Source of the DNA: a virus
Length of the DNA: 64,000 nucleotides
Reading direction: 5' to 3' (one strand)
Virus record (IMG/VR): IMGVR_UViG_3300047388_000185
Location: 62,001-126,000 of that record
Shown: in pieces, positions 16,844 to 25,368 of the stretch
Layout: the number at the start of each line of letters is the position of its first letter
Numbering within the stretch: the stretch's first letter is position 1
Notes under the pieces: model-generated
Told to the model about the DNA's origin: nothing
Database searches by the model: none
What the model saw: the letters and a program-made list of their open reading frames with translations, nothing else
Position numbers and translations under genes: made by a program

Positions 16844-18669
16844 TAGTACTTACCTTCTTTGCCTTCACCAAACTCATGACCCAGGACATACGATGTAATA
16901 GGACTGACCGAGTGAACATCGGACTCCGCCCCGACAGCAGCACTCTCTTTTAGCGTGTCACGTAGACGAGAGAAGGATAGCTTAGAGACCCAATCTCTGT
17001 CAAGCATCTTGGCGCTTTGCAAGCCCGGAACAATAGGGCGAACCTTGAGACCACTATTCGAGACAGAGACAGTCTTGACGCCGTCATCCTTAAGCTGCTG
17101 AATATGATTGGCATCCAGCAACGTTCCCGGAGTCAGGGAAAAGACACCCTTGGCTAGAACTTTTCCTTCGGCACGGTCAACAGGGAGCTCACTAGATTTA
17201 GTCTCAAGATACTTACGGACTTGATTGACGTCTACTTTTTCCCCAGGCAGGAAAGCAGTTTGACCTGGATCAACGATTTCTACATACTTGATTAGGTTCT
17301 TGGCAATCAACTCGAAGTGACGAGGATCCAAGCCACCCCCATAGATGTCACGCAGCTCTTTAGCCATATACTCTCGGCCAGCACCGATGCCACGCAGACC
17401 AACAAGGGTGCGAGGATTCAAGGTACCAGTTGAAAGTGGTTGACCAATTTGAACGTGATCCCCAACCTTCACTTTCAGATTCTGGTCAATGGGAACGAAG
17501 TGCATCTTCTCGTTGACATAAACGTGATTGTCGCCAAGGGCCGTTGGTCGGATAGCTGTGACTTCTCCGTTCAAGGTTGAAAGAGTGGCTTCATTTGTGA
17601 AGTTCTCAGAGGGGTTCGACAGCAAGTTATTTGCCTGCTCGTACGCATTACCCTTACGCTCGCCCACGGTTGCCTTATGCTTGGTTGAAAGCATAGCCTG
17701 GGTTAGAACTTCGGAAACGGACTGGGCTGCAATAACTCCAACGTTTGTTCCAATTTCTGGAAGAACTCGGTTGGCCATCAATCCAAAGCAACGTTGGCAA
17801 ACTCCATCTTTCGCCTCGCAGGTCATCACACTTCTAACGCCTACTTTCTTTACTCCATTTAGCTCTAGAGATTTCAGCTCATCATCATCAATCATGGTAG
17901 AGGTTCCGCGTAAGAATCTACCGAGCAAGCTCTTTTTATCTGTGATGGGAACTGAAATACCATTCTTCGTGCCGCAATCCACGATTGTCACGACCTCGTG
18001 AAACACAGTGGGACTAAGTTTCTTGAACAAGGCTCCGGGAAGGGCCGTTGAAAGCTGGGATAGCACAGTAGAGCTTCGACCCATGTAGGAAAGGGCGATC
18101 ATTTCTGCCGGGGTCATACCCTGGGCAAAAGAGTGTTTGATTACAACCGGAATCAGTTCACCCTTAACGTTCAAGGACATTAACGGCGTAGAAGTTCCTG
18201 AAGCCAATTGCTCCGGTTTACCACGAGCCCCAGAGCTGGCCATCATAGCCGCTGTTGAGCCCTTACCCAGAAGGAATGAAAGATTCTGGTCTGAGATCTT
18301 GGTGTTGTAGGAGCCAGTTAGATCAGTGAGTTTCTGGTTCTTAACTTGTTTTGTATCAGGCCCATTCAAGAGCAGATGGACTTTTGTATCGTATTCTTTA
18401 ATCAAGGCATCTCGCTCATCAGAATCGTTGATGTAGTCGCTGAGAGGAGTGCTTGCACCAATTTCCGTCGCGCGTCCAAAGAAGGTCTTGGCCAGAGAAT
18501 TGACATGCTCCATAGCCCCAGGTCCGCCGTGCTTTACAAGGGTGCGAACAAGTTCAGCCATGGCTGGCTTATCCAGTGGGCGATAAAGCTCAAACGCGTC
18601 CTTGCTAGCCTGCGTCGGCATTTCGCTCTTCAGTTTGATTGCACCGGGGGTCGTGAACTCATTTGCCAT
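16843..18669 (-). CDS. Phage RNA polymerase beta' subunit, C-terminal part
   Basis: 608 aa from ATG at 18669 (an ATG 60 nt upstream is possible). The homologous segments run in RpoC order: SSGARGKPEQLASG near residue 165, the IKHSFAQGMTPAEM region, VDCGTKNGI, the zinc-type CEAKDGVCQRCFG near 283-295, then the trigger-loop region GTNVGVIAAQSVSEVLTQAM near 307-326 with STKHKA. It supplies the trigger loop, jaw and C-terminal clamp parts of a polymerase whose beta' N-terminal half lies at 29394-30539. It lacks the catalytic DFDGD loop, so it cannot work alone. The neighbouring genes are phage genes, so this is a phage polymerase, not a host fragment. Confidence 0.9.
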   Translation of the reverse strand: MANEFTTPGAIKLKSEMPTQASKDAFELYRPLDKPAMAELVRTLVKHGGPGAMEHVNSLAKTFFGRATEIGASTPLSDYINDSDERDALIKEYDTKVHLLLNGPDTKQVKNQKLTDLTGSYNTKISDQNLSFLLGKGSTAAMMASSGARGKPEQLASGTSTPLMSLNVKGELIPVVIKHSFAQGMTPAEMIALSYMGRSSTVLSQLSTALPGALFKKLSPTVFHEVVTIVDCGTKNGISVPITDKKSLLGRFLRGTSTMIDDDELKSLELNGVKKVGVRSVMTCEAKDGVCQRCFGLMANRVLPEIGTNVGVIAAQSVSEVLTQAMLSTKHKATVGERKGNAYEQANNLLSNPSENFTNEATLSTLNGEVTAIRPTALGDNHVYVNEKMHFVPIDQNLKVKVGDHVQIGQPLSTGTLNPRTLVGLRGIGAGREYMAKELRDIYGGGLDPRHFELIAKNLIKYVEIVDPGQTAFLPGEKVDVNQVRKYLETKSSELPVDRAEGKVLAKGVFSLTPGTLLDANHIQQLKDDGVKTVSVSNSGLKVRPIVPGLQSAKMLDRDWVSKLSFSRLRDTLKESAAVGAESDVHSVSPITSYVLGHEFGEGKEGKY

Positions 18670-18697
18670 AAGCCATAGTTTAGCGGAATAGAGCTGT

Positions 18698-18726
18698 TTA
18701 CACAATTGTAATAATTCTGGTATAAG
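18698..18726 (+). promoter_or_regulatory. Phage promoter P2 (TTACAC-17-TATAAG)
   Basis: TTACAC, 17-bp spacer ending TCTGG, then TATAAG. The -10 keeps the TGGTATAAG form, while the -35 differs from the main set. It reads into the 521-aa gene and is divergent from the beta' gene. Confidence 0.7.
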
Positions 18727-18754
18727 CAATTATCGAAGACTTTAAGAGGCCATC

Positions 18755-20320
18755 ATGGTTGACTCCAGTAATAGAAACAATCCGCATGGACGCTTTCAGG
18801 CACCTATTCCCCGGCCGATGTCGAATAGTAGGGTAGGATCTTCCTTAGTAGCCTCCTTAGTCGACAGAAGCAAGATTCTAATTCCACCAAAGCCTTCTAA
18901 ATTCAAAATGCCTAAAGCTGCTAAAGTTCCCAGCCCAAAAGCGGACACAATGACTGAAGAGACTAAAGAGGCTATCCACCCGTTCATCCTCGAACATCGT
19001 GTCGGGACGACCGAACGCGTCACCTCTATGGACCCGATGAGCGAAGGGTTCATCCGATCGTTGCGTATTCCCTATAAAGGGAAGTATTCGAATAAGGCCG
19101 TCCCGTCGACGGAACAGATCCCAGCCGGCATTCTCACTGCTTTGATCCAGACCAAGATTTCTACGTTAATGCAGGAGGCGGTTCCTGGGACTGCATATAT
19201 CACGGCCCTGCCACTGACTGATCTCGGGCGCCCTTGGAAGGCTGATGGCTGGATCGATCCCTCTTTTCGAATATCAACTGCTTGCGTTTTGAATCGACCG
19301 GGTAGAACCGTAGCGTTTTCAGCCTCAAAGGTCTTGATGGAATGCTGGAGGTATCGTGAGCCTGACTTTGTTTGTTCGATAGATGTCAGTGGACGGCCCG
19401 TCCGAGCGACCCTTGTCAATAAGTTCGAAGCAGTCACAGAGAAATTGATCTGCTATTCGTTCATCATGAAATATGATGCCGAGAAAGACGACGTGGTAGG
19501 GGGGATGCAAGACCTAGTCCATGTCTGGGTTAACGCTACCTACTCTGCCAACTCCGGTCGAAGTCTACCGATGTATTTCGAAGAGGCAGGGGCTTACTCG
19601 TTCATCCTGAACGCAGTCACAGCCTGCCTGGGTTTGGAAATTGATGCGACGGGTGACGTTGCGTTACTTGCTGAGGGAAAAGTCGGCGTTCGAAGGACGG
19701 CTCTGAATAAGAATCAATGTTCGACACTACAAGCTCTCAATGTCCTGGTAGACTTTGGAAAGGTAGTGAACTCAGGAATTCCTCCTGCTTGGGGTGCCAT
19801 GTCCAATGTAGACTGGCAAGGTATTGGGTTCGAACTTCAGCCTGGAGGCGTAGTCTGGAATGCGAGTGTGCAAACTTCTCATCTCCCCTGGCAAGTTCAA
19901 GCACATAGGGTGAAGTCCAACGGAGTATTTCCAGCTTCGATTAGACGCACTTTCGGAGTAGTAGGGGGAAGTCTCGGCGGAGCCAGGGCTTTATTTGAGC
20001 TGTCTCCATCAGCTCGAAAGCCTGTGATCTCCAAGTCAGTCGGGCAGTTGTTTTGGAATAATCTTAAAACCAATGACGATATTGATTCGTTTGATTCGGC
20101 AATCCGGGAATTGCGTACGGAGTACTTGACAGACGAGCTGATAGACGAGATGAAGAAGCTGGACGAAACCGTATCTGCAACAGAGCTCTTCGATGCGACT
20201 TATAACAGCTCGGATAAGCTGGGACGATTCGTATTCGAGAGAAGTCTTCCGGGGTACGTGAAACCGGTTGCTGTCGAGGCGAGAGTCGAGACTGTGGAAG
20301 CTCGAGAAACTTCTGATTGA
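18755..20320 (+). CDS. Hypothetical protein of 521 residues
   Basis: First gene after promoter P2, with AAGAGG before the ATG. The N-terminal 75 residues are Pro/Ser/Lys-rich and look disordered. The core (about 80-440) is a mixed alpha/beta globular domain with no motif I can place. The C-terminal 80 residues are acidic and helical. Length and promoter strength suggest a substantial early or middle protein. I do not recognise it. Confidence 0.7.
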   Translation: MVDSSNRNNPHGRFQAPIPRPMSNSRVGSSLVASLVDRSKILIPPKPSKFKMPKAAKVPSPKADTMTEETKEAIHPFILEHRVGTTERVTSMDPMSEGFIRSLRIPYKGKYSNKAVPSTEQIPAGILTALIQTKISTLMQEAVPGTAYITALPLTDLGRPWKADGWIDPSFRISTACVLNRPGRTVAFSASKVLMECWRYREPDFVCSIDVSGRPVRATLVNKFEAVTEKLICYSFIMKYDAEKDDVVGGMQDLVHVWVNATYSANSGRSLPMYFEEAGAYSFILNAVTACLGLEIDATGDVALLAEGKVGVRRTALNKNQCSTLQALNVLVDFGKVVNSGIPPAWGAMSNVDWQGIGFELQPGGVVWNASVQTSHLPWQVQAHRVKSNGVFPASIRRTFGVVGGSLGGARALFELSPSARKPVISKSVGQLFWNNLKTNDDIDSFDSAIRELRTEYLTDELIDEMKKLDETVSATELFDATYNSSDKLGRFVFERSLPGYVKPVAVEARVETVEARETSD

Positions 20321-20336
20321 CTGAGAGTGCGGGGAA

Positions 20337-20349
20337 GACTAAAATCCGG
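20337..20349 (+). promoter_or_regulatory. Candidate late-promoter element GACTAAAATCCGG
   Basis: GACTAAAATCCGG lies directly before the ATG of the SNF2-type helicase gene and is not part of a stop codon, so it is an independent copy of the YTAAAATMG pattern on the plus strand. Confidence 0.35.
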
Positions 20350-20351
20350 CC

Positions 20352-21926
20352 ATGGCCTGTGATTCTAAGTCTTTTCCCGCACCTTCTTTTTTAGGCAACG
20401 TGTACCTAACCAAGGCAGCGGCAATTCTGGCTGAGAAGGGTAAGGCTACGGTGAGCCGGATGGCGGCCGAGGTTGCGCCGGAAGCGGTCAAGCAGAGGAA
20501 CACGAAAGGTGAGGGTTTGCAGCCTCATCAGGAAGAGGCTCTGAAGAGACTCGAAAGTTCTGGCGGATTGATTTTGCACCATTCGACGGGGTCCGGTAAG
20601 ACTAAGACGTTCCTCACGGCCATCCAACGTTCAATGGAAGCGGACAAGAAGAAGCGTGCTCTCGTTGTAGCCCCTGCTAGTCTTGTCATGAACATTGACA
20701 AAGAGCTTGAAAAGCATAAAATCAAATTGGATCGTAATCGCTTGGACGTGTACTCGTACGAGAAAGCCACGCGCATGGCGGATGAGCTCGGTAAGAATAA
20801 GTATTCAATCGCCGTAGCTGATGAAGCCCAGCGGCTCCGCAATCCCGGGACTCAACGAGTTAAGGCTTTATCCGACCTGATGCGTAGCGCTGACAGGCGT
20901 CTGTTAGCCACTGCTACGGCACAGTACAATCAGCCTGGTGACCTTGCCCCGCTGATTAACATCGCAGCCGATGACGACCTCATGCCGGAAGATAAGAAGG
21001 CATTCGAGAACCGCTATCTGAAAAAGGTCCTCAAGAGCCGCACCATGTTGCAGGTTCTAATGCGCAAGGCTCCGGAAGAGTCCATCGAGTTGAAGAACAA
21101 AGACGAGATGCGAGACATCTTCGATGAATACGTTCATCACTATGATGCCAAGGATGATCCTGCTGCCAAGGATAAATTCCCAACTGTCACAGATGAAGTA
21201 ATTGAAGCTCCTATGGACGCTGAGCAACGTAAAGCTTATGCGTTCATGGAAGGCCGCATGCCCTGGTGGATTAAGCAAAAAATACGCTTTAATATGCCGA
21301 TGGATAAGAAAGAGAAATCTCAACTCAATAGCTTCTCTTCCGGCGTTAGACAAGTATCTACAGGATATCGACATTATAATCAAGATCCGAATTCTGTTGC
21401 ATATACCCCGAAGATTGAAATGGCCGTAGCTAATCTAGAGAAGAAGATGCATGAAACCAAGGATTTTCGAGGTCTAGTATACTCTGGCTTCTTAGATGCC
21501 GGTGTCAACGAATATTCACGGAGGCTAAAAGAAAGAGGGATAAATCATGCTACATTTACTGGTGCCTTATCCGCCGAACAGAAGGATGCCCTAGTCAAAG
21601 ACTATAATGCAGGTAAAAATCCCGTTCTAGTTGTTTCTAAAAGCGGGGCGGAGGGTCTTGATCTAAAGGGAACGAGACTCACCCAGGTGCTTGATCCATT
21701 CTTCAATGGATCGCTTACGGAACAGGTTGTAGGTCGAGGAGCTCGCTATGAGTCTCACAGCCATCTTCCGAAAGAAGATCGAAATATGCATATTGAATAT
21801 TATCGTACCGTACACCCCAAACATCTTCTAGGCCGAACCCCGACCTCTATCGATCAGTACCTTGCGGATAATTCCGATGACAAAGCGCAAATTTTCGATA
21901 AGGTCAAAAAACTAATGGACAATTAG
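20352..21926 (+). CDS. SNF2-type superfamily 2 helicase
   Basis: 524 aa. Walker A is HSTGSGKT near residue 76; motif Ia is VVAPASLVMN; motif II is ADEAQRLRNPG near 156; motif III is ATATAQ; in the second RecA domain SKSGAEGLDL is motif V and EQVVGRGARYES is motif VI near 460. It is a DNA-translocating ATPase of the SNF2 branch. The N-terminus has NVYLTKAAAILAEKG, close to the NKYLTKIA tag, and a late-type element lies just before the ATG, so it may be packaged or made late (inference). Confidence 0.85.
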   Translation: MACDSKSFPAPSFLGNVYLTKAAAILAEKGKATVSRMAAEVAPEAVKQRNTKGEGLQPHQEEALKRLESSGGLILHHSTGSGKTKTFLTAIQRSMEADKKKRALVVAPASLVMNIDKELEKHKIKLDRNRLDVYSYEKATRMADELGKNKYSIAVADEAQRLRNPGTQRVKALSDLMRSADRRLLATATAQYNQPGDLAPLINIAADDDLMPEDKKAFENRYLKKVLKSRTMLQVLMRKAPEESIELKNKDEMRDIFDEYVHHYDAKDDPAAKDKFPTVTDEVIEAPMDAEQRKAYAFMEGRMPWWIKQKIRFNMPMDKKEKSQLNSFSSGVRQVSTGYRHYNQDPNSVAYTPKIEMAVANLEKKMHETKDFRGLVYSGFLDAGVNEYSRRLKERGINHATFTGALSAEQKDALVKDYNAGKNPVLVVSKSGAEGLDLKGTRLTQVLDPFFNGSLTEQVVGRGARYESHSHLPKEDRNMHIEYYRTVHPKHLLGRTPTSIDQYLADNSDDKAQIFDKVKKLMDN

Positions 21927-21949
21927 TTAAATTTAGAATAGAATTAATT

Positions 21950-22615
21950 ATGGAAGATTTAGTAGCTAAGGCAGAAAAAGCTAAAAGAACAAGGCGAGCT
22001 AATCAAGCATTTAATGAATCTAGAAGAAGTGAATTGGAGTCACCGGAATTCCAGTCCCGAATAAAAAGATGCACCGGATGTAAAATCTTAAAGACTTATG
22101 CTAATTTTAGATTTGAATTTATAAAAATCGATGGGCATGAATCTCGCTGTAAACAGTGTTGTTCCACAAAAGAAGCTGAGTTTAGAAAAGTAAATCTAGG
22201 GGCTCAAAAGAAGAATAATGAACGCTGCAAAAAACACCGTGAACAAAACCCAGAATATTATAAAGAAAATTCTAGAAATTATAGATTAGCTAATCCTGAG
22301 AAAACAAAATCTTATAAGAAAAATTGGGTAGATATTAATCGAGGAAAAGTATATGCAGATAACGCTGCAAGACTAGACTATATTGATGCGGTAACCCCCT
22401 CATGGGCTGATCAAGTAGCGATAGAAGCTGTCTACATATATGCTCAACTATGGAGCATTTTGACTAAAGTCAAACAAAGTGTTGATCATGAAATCCCCCT
22501 TAGAGGAAAAGAAGTTTGTGGTCTTCATGTCCAAAATAACTTAAGAATTATGCCGTTAATTCCCAACATCTCCAAAAACAACAAGTTCGATCCCGACACC
22601 TTCATCGGCCCTTGA
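21950..22615 (+). CDS. HNH homing-type endonuclease
   Basis: 221 aa, AT-rich. The HNH core is VDHEIPLRGKEVCGLHVQNN with LRIMP after it. A zinc pair CTGCKILK and CKQCC lies in the N-terminal 75 residues, followed by a basic helical arm. It follows the helicase gene by 23 nt and is the third member of the family in this window. Its codon use and base composition differ from the neighbouring genes. Confidence 0.85.
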   Translation: MEDLVAKAEKAKRTRRANQAFNESRRSELESPEFQSRIKRCTGCKILKTYANFRFEFIKIDGHESRCKQCCSTKEAEFRKVNLGAQKKNNERCKKHREQNPEYYKENSRNYRLANPEKTKSYKKNWVDINRGKVYADNAARLDYIDAVTPSWADQVAIEAVYIYAQLWSILTKVKQSVDHEIPLRGKEVCGLHVQNNLRIMPLIPNISKNNKFDPDTFIGP

Positions 22616-22621
22616 TCTAAA

Positions 22622-22650
22622 TTACATAATAATGCATTTCCTGGTATAAG
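22622..22650 (+). promoter_or_regulatory. Phage promoter P3 (TTACAT-17-TATAAG)
   Basis: TTACAT, 17-bp spacer ending CCTGG, TATAAG. It reads into the gene at 22686, directly after the HNH gene. Confidence 0.7.
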
Positions 22651-22685
22651 ACATTACAACCAAGTACATCATAGAGTAACCGGGG

Positions 22686-22952
22686 ATGATCATGATTACT
22701 ACTCAAACACTGAGAGACTTCGAGCGTCTTTGGGCTCGGCGTGGAACGTTCCATGTAGACCTGTCGTATGGACAAGCTTTGGCCCAGTACACCCTGTGTA
22801 CCAAAGACGATCCCGATTACTTGTTTTTAGTAACTGCTAAGTACCAGCCTGTCTCGGTCTGGATTCAGGAAAAGATCGATGCCAATACGAAAAACCAAGC
22901 GCAAGCCTCTGATCATTCCGGCAACCAGGCCGCACACAAGAACACCCATTAA
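22686..22952 (+). CDS. Small hypothetical protein
   Basis: 88 aa, starting MIMITTQTLRDFERLWARRG, with a compact globular first 65 residues and a polar tail rich in Gln, Asn and His. First gene after promoter P3. No family is recognised. Confidence 0.6.
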   Translation: MIMITTQTLRDFERLWARRGTFHVDLSYGQALAQYTLCTKDDPDYLFLVTAKYQPVSVWIQEKIDANTKNQAQASDHSGNQAAHKNTH

Positions 22953-23052
22953 GCCCGTCAGTCGTCATAAAGACGACAAGAACGATTACGTCCGGGCTCC
23001 TAAGCATCGGAAGAAACCTGAACCAGACTGCTCTCGCAGTCTTTTGTTTTAG
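22879..23052 (+). CDS. Small basic protein overlapping the previous gene
   Basis: A 57-codon frame starts at ATG 22879 after CAGGAAAAG. It encodes a very basic peptide (MPIRKTKRKPLIIP...) and runs into the terminator hairpin, which encodes its last residues. The ribosome site and charge support it, but the overlap with another frame and the short length leave doubt. Confidence 0.4.
   Translation: MPIRKTKRKPLIIPATRPHTRTPIKPVSRHKDDKNDYVRAPKHRKKPEPDCSRSLLF
23026..23051 (+). terminator. Intrinsic terminator
   Basis: GACTGC-TCTC-GCAGTC followed by TTTTGTTTTA. Confidence 0.75.
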
Positions 23053-23064
23053 TAGGAGAGAGAA

Positions 23065-23541
23065 GTGTATATTGCCGTAGAGGGTCAAGACCCGTTAGAC
23101 CAGAACATTCAAACTGTTGTGCTCATAACGTTGGACGAAGCTGCTGACTTGTATGAAGAGTTGGGTAAGATCTTCGGACCCAGAGAAACTGTCATTGCTC
23201 CGAAAGACGTGGCCACTCCGATGCCCCCGTTCCCAAAGATCGACGTGCCGCCGTTGAAGAATGAACCAGTGCCGGGAACGGAAAAACAGAAGACATTGGC
23301 GGACTTCATCAAGGAGATGGAGGAGCGAAAGAAAAGCGAACCTTACAAACCGTTCGAAAATCCCCGTTGGCCGACGTGGGATCCGAAGTCACCGCTGAAT
23401 CCGACGTGCTTCACGAGGTGGCCCACTCTCCCGGGCGGATCTTATGACCCCAAGTTCACCGCAGCTGCCGTAGTTGACTGGACCAAAGTCAATCAGAACA
23501 ACTTCCCCGCCTCCTCCGATCACTACCTCACCCCTCTGTAA
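23065..23541 (+). CDS. Hypothetical protein with Pro-rich middle (GTG start)
   Basis: 158 aa from GTG after AGGAGAGAGAA. The first 65 residues form a small alpha/beta domain (MYIAVEGQDPLDQNIQTVVL). The rest is Pro/Lys/Trp-rich and probably extended. It lies 12 nt before the AAA+ gene and may act with it. No family is recognised. Confidence 0.6.
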   Translation: MYIAVEGQDPLDQNIQTVVLITLDEAADLYEELGKIFGPRETVIAPKDVATPMPPFPKIDVPPLKNEPVPGTEKQKTLADFIKEMEERKKSEPYKPFENPRWPTWDPKSPLNPTCFTRWPTLPGGSYDPKFTAAAVVDWTKVNQNNFPASSDHYLTPL

Positions 23542-23553
23542 GAAAGGCCATCA

Positions 23554-24918
23554 ATGAGCTCGCACCATCACCCTGGCGTCGTCCACCAATCCAAAGACCT
23601 CTTCATCCCCGGCTCGCCGAACACGTCGGTTGAACACAAGAAGCTGCCAGTCGGCACGTACCTCGTTGGTATCAGCCCACAAGGCTACTACTGCGAGCGC
23701 GTCGACAACATGACGTTGCCGAAGAAGCTGTATGGCTCGATCATCCCGGCTGCAGCTCGAATCGTCAATACATTCAAGACTCGCAAGGGCAACACCGGTA
23801 CCCTCCTGTCGGGCTTGAAGGGCTCTGGCAAGACGTTGCTGGTTAAGGCAGTTTCCCTCCTTCTGCTGGATGAAGGCATCCCGACGATTATCATCAATCA
23901 GCCCTTCAGCGGCGATGCTTTCTCCCAATTCCTTGCGGCGCTGAACACTCCGTTCGTGGCTCTGCTGGACGAGTTCGAGAAGGTCTACGACGCCGATGAT
24001 CAAGAAAAGCTCCTGACCCTTCTGGATGGCGTTCATCAAGGTAAGGGCCTGTTCATGCTGACTTGTAACAAGCAACACAAGGTCGACGAGAACTTCATCA
24101 ATCGGCCGTCGCGGATCTTCTACAACCGCCATTACAAGGGTATGGAGATCGATGCGATTCGTGAACTGGCGCTCGACACGCTCAACGACAAGAAGCGCGT
24201 GGATGAAATCGCCAAGCTCTCCTCCCTATTCAATGACGAGATGAACTTCGACATGGTTCAGTCGGCCATCGAAGAAGTCAATCGTTATCCCGAGCAGAAG
24301 ATGTCCGAGCTGATGGAGATGATGAATCTTCGTCCGGCTGGAATCGATCAGCGCTATCGATATACGGCTATCTTGCAAGTAGCGGGCAAGACGTACTCGG
24401 ACGAAGGCGTGTTCCCTCGGGAGGCGGCGATCTCTATCTTCTCCTTCGCCAATTTCCGTTTCCTCGTCCGTGACGGTTTCTCCGACGAAGAGCGTGAAGC
24501 GGGTGCTGGTACGGATATCAAGGCAAAGGCTTCGATCCAAGCTGTTCCCGCCCAGGAAGTCGCAATCGGCGGTATGCAGATGGATACAGAGCAGATTTCC
24601 AAGGCTATTAAGAGGGCCAAGAAAGCCCTTAAGAAAGCCTCGGAACTGGATCCTGATGATGACGAAGTCAAGTACGATCAGAATCGGGCCAAGCTCGGTG
24701 ACGATTACGATGACGTCTGGGAAACCTGGGGGCACGACTTCCGCCACTACGGCAAGAAGCGCAACGTCAAGGAATTCACTTTTTCACATCGTCAGATGAA
24801 GGGAAGCGATCCCAAGAAGGGTACGTACACGTTCGTCTCCGACGGCGGCGCAGTACTGATTCTGACCCGAGTCGTAGAAGCTGGGATGAGAACCTCGGAC
24901 TACTACGATCTCCTGTGA
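23554..24918 (+). CDS. AAA+ ATPase
   Basis: 454 aa. Walker A is GLKGSGKT near residue 87-94, Walker B is VALLDEFEKVYD near 133-144, sensor 1 is MLTCNK near 168, and an arginine-rich segment NRPSRIFYNR follows. The fold fits a phage AAA+ ATPase of the type found next to DNA-metabolism or tail genes. The C-terminal 150 residues hold a Lys/Ala-rich helix, an acidic stretch and a beta-rich end. It may be an unfoldase or remodelling motor; its substrate is unknown. Confidence 0.8.
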   Translation: MSSHHHPGVVHQSKDLFIPGSPNTSVEHKKLPVGTYLVGISPQGYYCERVDNMTLPKKLYGSIIPAAARIVNTFKTRKGNTGTLLSGLKGSGKTLLVKAVSLLLLDEGIPTIIINQPFSGDAFSQFLAALNTPFVALLDEFEKVYDADDQEKLLTLLDGVHQGKGLFMLTCNKQHKVDENFINRPSRIFYNRHYKGMEIDAIRELALDTLNDKKRVDEIAKLSSLFNDEMNFDMVQSAIEEVNRYPEQKMSELMEMMNLRPAGIDQRYRYTAILQVAGKTYSDEGVFPREAAISIFSFANFRFLVRDGFSDEEREAGAGTDIKAKASIQAVPAQEVAIGGMQMDTEQISKAIKRAKKALKKASELDPDDDEVKYDQNRAKLGDDYDDVWETWGHDFRHYGKKRNVKEFTFSHRQMKGSDPKKGTYTFVSDGGAVLILTRVVEAGMRTSDYYDLL

Positions 24919-24939
24919 TGTAAGCTGGCCAGTGTCAGG

Positions 24940-24980
24940 ACGGGCTACTCGAAAGGGTGGCCCGTTTCACATTTCTTTGC
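24940..24980 (+). terminator. Probable intrinsic terminator
   Basis: ACGGGC ... GCCCGT stem around an imperfect inner helix with a CGAAAG loop, then a T-rich run. Confidence 0.55.
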
Positions 24981-25022
24981 TACTAGAAAACTACAACTCT
25001 CGGCACAGCCGAGCTCAATGCC

Positions 25023-25238
25023 ATGGCTATTTCCTCTCACCCCTATTTCTGGACCCAAGAGCAGATTGACTTGCTCGAACAGTGCTACACTTCAGGCGGT
25101 GGCCTATACGAAGCACAGCAAGTGATTCCAGAAAAACAACGTACTACTATTGCGGCTCAAGCTAGCCGACGTGGTCTAACGAAGCCTCGGCCTCGACTGA
25201 ATCACGGACAAGACGATCATAACGAAGCGGACTATTAA
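25023..25238 (+). CDS. Small HTH/SANT-like DNA-binding protein
   Basis: 71 aa. WTQEQIDLLEQCYTSGGG, then a helix ending RTTIAAQASRRGL, follows the pattern of small Myb/SANT- or GcrA-like phage DNA-binding proteins (Trp start, three helices, basic end). It stands alone between two terminators and may be a regulator. Confidence 0.6.
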   Translation: MAISSHPYFWTQEQIDLLEQCYTSGGGLYEAQQVIPEKQRTTIAAQASRRGLTKPRPRLNHGQDDHNEADY

Positions 25239-25252
25239 GGTCTGTGTGAAGG

Positions 25253-25273
25253 AAAGGGAAACCCTTTCTTTTA
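25253..25273 (+). terminator. Intrinsic terminator
   Basis: AAAGGG-AAA-CCCTTT followed by CTTTTA. Promoter P4 starts 10 bp downstream. Confidence 0.75.
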
Positions 25274-25282
25274 GCTCTACTG

Positions 25283-25312
25283 TTCAATAACGAAAGGTAT
25301 TTATGGTACAAG
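25283..25312 (+). promoter_or_regulatory. Phage promoter P4 (TTCAAT-18-TACAAG)
   Basis: TTCAAT and an 18-bp spacer ending ATGG as in the others, but the -10 is TACAAG. This explains the in-frame ATG at 25303, which is part of the promoter and not a start codon. Confidence 0.7.
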
Positions 25313-25346
25313 AAGATAAGGACAACTGTGTTGCTCCGACGCCCGT

Positions 25347-25361
25347 AAACCCTTACCAGGA
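25347..25361 (+). promoter_or_regulatory. Conserved ribosome-binding leader AAACCCTTACCAGGA
   Basis: Matches the CAACCTTACCAGGAG leader at 10917 and fixes the start of the next gene at 25369. Confidence 0.5.
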
Positions 25362-25368
25362 AAATACC

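Noticed and set aside
25303-25368. Upstream in-frame ATG of the 285-aa gene
   Set aside because: This ATG is part of promoter P4 (ATGGTACAAG). The conserved leader and ribosome site support 25369.
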